DNA from: an uncultured Microbacterium sp.
GTDB taxonomy: Bacteria > Actinomycetota > Actinomycetes > Actinomycetales > Microbacteriaceae
NCBI RefSeq assembly: GCF_900078385.1
Contig: NZ_FLQR01000008.1
Location: 248,001 to 312,000 of the forward strand
Direction: 5' to 3'
Length of the DNA stretch: 64,000 nt
A model generated the notes under the pieces. It did not search any database, was not told the origin of the DNA, and saw nothing but the letters and a program-made list of their open reading frames with translations. The position numbers were made by a program, and so were the translations under genes. Positions 58,223 through 64,000 of the stretch are shown here, in pieces (position 1 is the first letter of the stretch; each line of letters begins with the position of its first letter).

Positions 58223-58244
58223 TCCGGCCGCCGCGCTCCGCCGC

Positions 58245-58268
58245 GGCGCGGCGCGGGAGCGCCGCGCC
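58245..58268 (+). terminator. Hairpin after purH
   Basis: GGCGCGGC-gcgggagc-GCCGCGCC. Confidence 0.5.
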
Positions 58269-58309
58269 CGGCAGGTAGGGTCGATGCGCAGCGCGCGCGA
58301 GGAGGAACG

Positions 58310-59629
58310 GTGATCTGGGAGATCCAGGACGAGGCCCGGAAGGTCGAGGGGCTCGACGAGCACGGCCGCGCCCGGCCCGACTATGCCGCGTCCCTGGGTC
58401 TCGTGCCCGCCGCACCGGGCCGTCGCGTGACGGCGACCCTCGTCGAGGTGCTCGTCGTCCTCGTGCTGCAGCTGCCGCTGCTCCTGGCCGTCCTCCCCGC
58501 CGCGGTCGAGCTGACGGGGGCGACCGACCCGCAGGCCGCGCTCCGCGGGCGTTCCGATCTCGTGCTCCTCATCGTGTGCGCCGCCGTGTCGTACGCGCTG
58601 ACGACGGCGTTCATCATCGTCCAGCTCGTCCTGCACGGTCGTCGCGGAGTGACGCTCGGCAAGGCGCTGCTCGGCATCCGCTCCGTCAACGTGCGCACGC
58701 TCGAGCGACCCACCTTCTGGCGCGGCGCGGTCGTCCGCTACCTCGTGCTGTGGGGGAGCTTCCTGCTTCCCCTCCTGGGGCCGCTGCTCGTCGTGCTCCT
58801 CTCTCCGCTGTTCGACTCCGAGCGCCGCGGGCGCGGGTGGCCCGACCTCGCCGCGGCGACGTGGTTCGTCGACATCCGGCGGGGCTTGAACCCGTATGAC
58901 GCGAAGCGCATGCGCATCGCCCGCAAGACCGTCGCATCGGACCTCGCCGACGAGCGCAGCGAGCTCCCGTCGCTCGCGACCCCGGCGGGGGAGCACCGCC
59001 CCGAGGTGTACATCCCGGTCGCCCGCAACAGCGGCGGAGTCCTCGGCGCCACGCGCACCGACGCGCCCGCCGTGCCGGCAACCGCTCCGGCGGCGCCGGC
59101 TGTCGTGGCGCCGGCTCCGGCAGCGGCGGCCGCCGCCGCGCCAGCCCCGCCCGTCGCCGCCGCGGTCGCACCGACGGTCCCGCCGCCGACGGCGGAGCCG
59201 ATCGCGTCGCCCGCCCCCGCGACGGCCGGGACCGGGACGTGGGCGCCGCCGACCCTGCTGCCCGACGCCGCACCTGCTGCCCCCGGCGCGCCGACGGCCC
59301 CCGCCACGATCACCCTCGTCCTGGACACCGGCGACACCGTCGAGGTCTCCGGCGCGGGCGTCCTCATCGGACGCGCCCCTGCGGCGGACGACGGCCTCGT
59401 GCCGACGCCGGTGCTGGACCGCACCATGAGCGTCTCCAAAACGCACCTCGCGGTGCGCCGCGACGGGGATGCGCTCCTGGTCGAGGACCGCGGATCCACC
59501 AACGGCAGCGCGCTCGCGCGCAACGGCGGTGAGCGCCCGCTCGTACCCGGTGAACGGGTGCCCGTGCAGGACGGCGATACGATCCGATTCGGAGATCGCC
59601 ACGCCGAGGTCAGGATCGCCCGAGGCTGA
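58310..59629 (+). CDS. RDD membrane domain + C-terminal FHA domain protein (type VII secretion-associated)
   Basis: RDD-like TM region (GKALLGIRSVNVRTLERPTFWRGAVVRYLVLWG), Pro/Ala linker, FHA ILIGRAPAADDGLVPTPVLDRTMSVSKTHLAVRRDGDALLVEDRGSTNGSAL. Confidence 0.85.
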   Translation: MIWEIQDEARKVEGLDEHGRARPDYAASLGLVPAAPGRRVTATLVEVLVVLVLQLPLLLAVLPAAVELTGATDPQAALRGRSDLVLLIVCAAVSYALTTAFIIVQLVLHGRRGVTLGKALLGIRSVNVRTLERPTFWRGAVVRYLVLWGSFLLPLLGPLLVVLLSPLFDSERRGRGWPDLAAATWFVDIRRGLNPYDAKRMRIARKTVASDLADERSELPSLATPAGEHRPEVYIPVARNSGGVLGATRTDAPAVPATAPAAPAVVAPAPAAAAAAAPAPPVAAAVAPTVPPPTAEPIASPAPATAGTGTWAPPTLLPDAAPAAPGAPTAPATITLVLDTGDTVEVSGAGVLIGRAPAADDGLVPTPVLDRTMSVSKTHLAVRRDGDALLVEDRGSTNGSALARNGGERPLVPGERVPVQDGDTIRFGDRHAEVRIARG

Positions 59630-59650
59630 GAGCCGGATGAGGACACCCCC

Positions 59651-62600
59651 ATGAGACTCAAACTGACCCTGCAGCGTCGCGACGCCCAGCGCACCGACAT
59701 CGTCGTCACCTCGGACACGACGGCGACCGTGCAGGAGGTCGCGCGCCGCATCGTCGAGGCCGACCCGACCCGCGAGATCCTCGCCGCGCCGGCGGACGTC
59801 CTGACCCTCAGCGTCGCCCCGCCGACCTCGTCGGACACGACCATGCTCGACCCGAACATGCTCATCAGCGACGCCCCGGTCGGCTCCGGGTTCGTCGCCT
59901 CGATCGTCAACCTCGGCGCCGACTACGTCGCATCCCGCGGCGCCGGTGCGCCGCCCGCGGCGATCCTGCACGCCGTCCGCGGCCCGCTCGCCGGTCGCGA
60001 GTTCCCCCTGCCGCGCGGTCACTTCACGATCGGTCGCGCCCCCGAGAACGACGTCGTGCTGGAGGACGCGCTCATCTCCAAGCGGCACGCCCGCATCGAG
60101 GTCGGCGCGGCCGTCGACCTCGTCGACCTGAACTCCGCCAACGGGATCGTCGTCGACGGCGGCCTCGTGCAGCGACTCCGTGTGATCCCCGGGCAGCGCT
60201 TCGTCCTCGGCGACACCGAGCTCGTCGTGCGCCTGGTGCAGGACTTCGCGCCGGTCGAGCAGGATCCCGTGCTCGAGCGCGGCGGCACGCTGCTGTTCAA
60301 CCGGAGCCCCCGCGTGGAGCCCCGCTACGTCGGGGAGGAGCTCGCGGAGCCGCGTATGCCGAAGGAGCCGATGTCGCGGCTCTTCCCGTGGCCCATGCTC
60401 ATCGCGCCGATCATCCTCGGTGTCGCGATGTTCACGATCTTCGAGCAGCCGAGGGCGCTGCTGATCATCTTCATGACGCCGATGATGATGCTCGGCAACT
60501 TCGTCTCGCAGCGCACCCAGATCGGCCAGCGCGTCAAGAAGGAGGCCGAGGTCTTCGAGCGCACGTTCGAGGAGCTCGAGGAGACCCTGTACCGGGAGCG
60601 GCCGCGAGAGCGCGAGGTGCGCAACGCCGAGGCCCCGCCGGTGGTCGTCGTCTTCGACGAGGCCATGCGCCTCGGGCCGATGCTCTGGACCCGACGCCCC
60701 GAGCACTGGAACTTCCTCGCCGTCCGTCTCGGCACGTGCGATGCGCCGTCCCGCACGACGATCAAGCGGGCCGACAATCCCGACGCCCTGCAGGAGTACG
60801 TCGAGCGCGTCGACCGCCTGCGGGACCGCTACCGGATGCTCGACGGCATCCCCGTCCTCGAATCGCTGCAGAGCGTCGGCGTCCTCGGCGTGGCGGGATC
60901 GACCCGCGAGGCCGCGGATGCGCTCCGCGGTCTGTGCGTGCAGCTGTTCGGACTGCACTCGCCCAACGAGCTCGTCGCGGTCGCGCTCACCGAGCCGGAG
61001 TGGGCGCAGCAGCTGGAGTGGCTGAAGTGGCTGCCGCACACTTCGAGCGAGCGGAGCCCGTTCCGCGACATGCCGCTGTCCGACTCCGCCTCCACGGGTG
61101 CCGCGCTGCTGTCCGGGCTCGAGGAGCTGGTCATGCGCCGGTCGAAGGCGGCGGCATCCCCGCGGCTGCCCTTCGACGACGAGTGGGACCCGATGCGGTA
61201 CGGCACCGACGTGCGCCGCGCGGCGGAGGACGCCACGTTCCCGGGGCAGACGGCGGTCCTCGTCATCGTCACGGCTGACGCGCCGGTCGACCGCGCGCGC
61301 CTGACCCAGGTGCTCGAGCGCGGCGCCGACGTCGGGGTCTACGGGCTGTTCGTGGCGCCCGTCGTCGACGCCCTGCCGGCGGTCTGCCGCAGCTTCCTCG
61401 ACGTCTCGGCCGGACTGGACCGGGCCCGTGCCGGCACGGTCCGCAGCGGCGTGGACTACCCGGACACGGCCGTCGAGGGCGTGTCGAACGAGCTCATGAC
61501 GGTGCTCGCCAAGCGCCTGGCCCCCGTCGCCGACTCGAGCACCGTGATCGAGGATTCGTCCGACATCCCGAACTCGGTCATGTTCCTCTCCCTCGTCGGC
61601 ACGGAGATGGCGGAGGACCCCTCCGCCGTCGTCGAGCGGTGGCGGGAGAACAACACGATCCTCGACAGGTCCGGCGCGACCCTCCCACGGCTCAAGAAGG
61701 CGGGCAGCCTCCGCGCGATCGTCGGCCAGGGGCCCTCCGACGCCATGACCCTGGACCTGCGCGGACAGGGGCCGCACGCGCTCGTCGGCGGCACGACGGG
61801 CGCCGGCAAGTCGGAGTTCCTGCAGGCCTGGGTGCTCGGCATGGCCGCCGCGCACAGCCCCGACCGCGTGTCCTTCCTCTTCGTCGACTACAAGGGCGGC
61901 TCCGCGTTCGCGGACTGCGTCGACCTCCCGCACACGGTGGGCCTCGTCACCGACCTCAGCCCCCACCTCGTCCGGCGCGCCCTGACGAGCCTGCGGGCCG
62001 AGCTGCACCACCGCGAGCACCTGTTCAACCGCAAGAAGGCCAAAGACCTCCTCGAGCTCGAGAAGCGCCGCGACCCCGACACCCCGCCCGCCCTCGTGCT
62101 CGTCATCGACGAGTTCGCGGCGCTCGCCGGAGAGGTCCCCGAGTTCGTCGACGGCGTCGTCGACATCGCGCAGCGCGGCCGGTCGCTCGGCATCCACCTG
62201 ATCATGGCCACGCAGCGCCCCGCGGGCGTCATCAAAGACAACCTGCGCGCGAACACCAACCTGCGCGTCGCGCTCCGGATGGCGGACGAGTCCGACTCGA
62301 AGGACGTCGTCGACGATCCGGTGGCCGCACGCTTCGATCCCAGCATCCCCGGTCGCGGCATCGCGAAGACCGGTCCGGGCAGGCTCGTGTCGTTCCAATC
62401 CGCGTACGCCGGCGGGTGGAGCTCGGACGAGAAGCCCGTCGCCGACGTGAGCGTCTCCGAGCTGCGCTTCGGCTCGATCCAGCGCTGGGAGCTCGAGGAC
62501 CAGGGCGAGTCCGACTCGCACGACGTCGACCCCGGACCGAACGATCAGAAGCGGATCGTGGCGACCCTCGTCGCCGCGGCCGGACAGGCGAAGATCCCCG

Positions 62601-64000
62601 CCCCGCGCCGTCCGTGGCTCGACGACCTCGAGTCCACCGTGGACCTCCGCCAGCTGCCCGCCGGGCGCTCGGGGTCGCTGCTCCTCGGCAAGCGCGACGT
62701 CCCGGAGCGGCAGCTGCAGGAGCCCGTCTACTTCGAGCCGGACCGCGACGGCTCGCTCCTCGTCTACGGTACGAGCGGGTCGGGCAAGTCGACCGTTCTC
62801 CGCACCGTCGCGCTCGCCGCGGCGATGGGCCGGCGCCCCGAGAACGTGGCCGTCTACGGCCTGGACTTCGGCTCCGGGTCGCTGAAGAGCCTCGAGGTGC
62901 TGCCGCACGTCGGCTCGGTGATCCCGGGCGATGACGCCGAACGCGTGCAGCGCATCATGCGCTCGCTCGGCGCCATCCTCGACGACCGCGGCAAGAGGTT
63001 CAGCGCGGCGAACGCGTCGAGCGTCGCGGAGTACCGCGAGCTCACCGGCCGCGACGAGTCCCGCATCATCCTGCTGCTGGACGGGCTGCCCCAGTTCCGC
63101 GCGGAATGGGAGTCCACGACGGCGCGGATGCCGTTCTACCAGGCGTTCATGCGGATCCTCGGCGAAGGGCGCCCGCTGGGCGTGCACGTCGTCGCGACCG
63201 CCGACCGGTCCGGGTCCGTGCCCACGGCGGTCAGCTCGAACGTCTCGCGGCGCGTCATCCTGCGTCTCTCCGACGAGAACGCGTACGCGCTGCTGAACGC
63301 GCCGAAGGACGTGCTCGATGAGCGGTCGGCGCCCGGCCGCGCGATCGTGGACGGGTTCGAGACGCAGATCGCCGTCCTCGGCGGGACGCCGAACGTCGCG
63401 GAGCAGACCAAGCTCATGACCCAGTGGGCCGAGGAGCTGCGCACCCGGGGCGTCCGGGAGGTGCCGGAGATCGGCTCCCTGCCCACCCGCCTGTCGCTCG
63501 CCGATCTCCCGGACCGGATCGGGGAGAACCCCGTCCTCGGCGTCGCGGAGGACACCCTCCAGGCCCGCGACTTCGACCCCGTCGGCACGTTCGTCGTCGC
63601 GGGTCCGCCGTCCTCGGGCAAGACCAACGCGATGAAGGCGCTCATCACCTCGATGACGCGCCTGGACCCGACCGTGAAGATGTTCCACTTCGGCGGGCGC
63701 CGCGCCCAGCTGAAGGACTTCGCACCGTGGATGCGCAGCGCCGTCACGCCGGACGATGCGAAGGACCTGGCGACCGAGCTCGCCGAGCTCGTGGCGGACG
63801 AGACGATCGGCACGCGGCTGCTCATCGTGATCGAGGACGTGCCCCAGTTCGCCGACTCGCCCGCCGAGCGTCCGCTCAAGGCGCTGTTCCAGGCCGTCAA
63901 CCGCAGCGAGCACCTGCTCATCGGCGACGCCGATGTGAGCCAGGTGACGAGCGGCTTCGGCCTGGTCGGCGACTTCAAGGGCGGACGCAAGGGCATCGTG
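59651..64000 (+). CDS. FHA-TM-FtsK/SpoIIIE triple-ATPase, EssC/EccC-like type VII secretion ATPase (3' truncated by window edge)
   Basis: Open frame from ATG 59651 to the window end, absent from the ORF track; FHA FTIGRAPENDVVLEDALISKRHARIEV...DLNSANG; three Walker A motifs VGGTTGAGKSE, YGTSGSGKST, AGPPSSGKTN. Confidence 0.93.
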   Translation, partial: MRLKLTLQRRDAQRTDIVVTSDTTATVQEVARRIVEADPTREILAAPADVLTLSVAPPTSSDTTMLDPNMLISDAPVGSGFVASIVNLGADYVASRGAGAPPAAILHAVRGPLAGREFPLPRGHFTIGRAPENDVVLEDALISKRHARIEVGAAVDLVDLNSANGIVVDGGLVQRLRVIPGQRFVLGDTELVVRLVQDFAPVEQDPVLERGGTLLFNRSPRVEPRYVGEELAEPRMPKEPMSRLFPWPMLIAPIILGVAMFTIFEQPRALLIIFMTPMMMLGNFVSQRTQIGQRVKKEAEVFERTFEELEETLYRERPREREVRNAEAPPVVVVFDEAMRLGPMLWTRRPEHWNFLAVRLGTCDAPSRTTIKRADNPDALQEYVERVDRLRDRYRMLDGIPVLESLQSVGVLGVAGSTREAADALRGLCVQLFGLHSPNELVAVALTEPEWAQQLEWLKWLPHTSSERSPFRDMPLSDSASTGAALLSGLEELVMRRSKAAASPRLPFDDEWDPMRYGTDVRRAAEDATFPGQTAVLVIVTADAPVDRARLTQVLERGADVGVYGLFVAPVVDALPAVCRSFLDVSAGLDRARAGTVRSGVDYPDTAVEGVSNELMTVLAKRLAPVADSSTVIEDSSDIPNSVMFLSLVGTEMAEDPSAVVERWRENNTILDRSGATLPRLKKAGSLRAIVGQGPSDAMTLDLRGQGPHALVGGTTGAGKSEFLQAWVLGMAAAHSPDRVSFLFVDYKGGSAFADCVDLPHTVGLVTDLSPHLVRRALTSLRAELHHREHLFNRKKAKDLLELEKRRDPDTPPALVLVIDEFAALAGEVPEFVDGVVDIAQRGRSLGIHLIMATQRPAGVIKDNLRANTNLRVALRMADESDSKDVVDDPVAARFDPSIPGRGIAKTGPGRLVSFQSAYAGGWSSDEKPVADVSVSELRFGSIQRWELEDQGESDSHDVDPGPNDQKRIVATLVAAAGQAKIPAPRRPWLDDLESTVDLRQLPAGRSGSLLLGKRDVPERQLQEPVYFEPDRDGSLLVYGTSGSGKSTVLRTVALAAAMGRRPENVAVYGLDFGSGSLKSLEVLPHVGSVIPGDDAERVQRIMRSLGAILDDRGKRFSAANASSVAEYRELTGRDESRIILLLDGLPQFRAEWESTTARMPFYQAFMRILGEGRPLGVHVVATADRSGSVPTAVSSNVSRRVILRLSDENAYALLNAPKDVLDERSAPGRAIVDGFETQIAVLGGTPNVAEQTKLMTQWAEELRTRGVREVPEIGSLPTRLSLADLPDRIGENPVLGVAEDTLQARDFDPVGTFVVAGPPSSGKTNAMKALITSMTRLDPTVKMFHFGGRRAQLKDFAPWMRSAVTPDDAKDLATELAELVADETIGTRLLIVIEDVPQFADSPAERPLKALFQAVNRSEHLLIGDADVSQVTSGFGLVGDFKGGRKGIV

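Noticed and set aside
55022-63913. 2963-aa minus-strand ORF spanning DUF6350, purN, purH, RDD-FHA and EssC-like genes
   Set aside because: Antisense to strongly recognisable genes; composition (R, D, G, V, H rich) is typical of GC-bias shadow ORFs, with no domain-like segments. Long stop-free antisense frames are expected at this GC content.

Overview
High-GC actinobacterial chromosomal segment, Microbacteriaceae/Microbacterium-like by codon usage and gene content. It is densely coding, and I see no transposase, integrase, phage structural genes, rRNA or CRISPR array. Main content: guaA; a Bax1-I protein; GDPD; an ABC exporter; a secreted S8 protease; a DUF3618/holin-like envelope cluster; a translationally coupled four-gene module of GAF-SpoIIE phosphatase, cellulose-synthase-like GT2, STAS protein and HATPase; a Ser/Thr kinase; an M16-type peptidase; a UvrD/PcrA helicase; two large secreted or surface proteins (one sunset-domain, one LAATG-sorted); a LigD-type polymerase and an ATP-dependent ligase as separate genes; sucCD; a hexuronate/KDG catabolic operon (IclR, KdgK, Eda, KduI, KduD, RbsABC-type transporter, ALDH); an NCS2 permease; DUF6350; purN-purH; and the start of an FHA/FtsK (EssC-like) type VII secretion locus running off the right edge. 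The best candidate for an undescribed system is the partner-switching and glycosyltransferase operon (16814-20679). Its GT2 enzyme carries a roughly 145-residue insertion inside the catalytic domain and lacks an obvious PilZ domain. Other unusual items are two 65-bp intergenic repeats with four interleavable GAGAAACC arms, a second family of tandem palindromes after sucD, and an atypical CAU-anticodon tRNA-like gene. All calls come from reading the sequence and translations; no database search was run.
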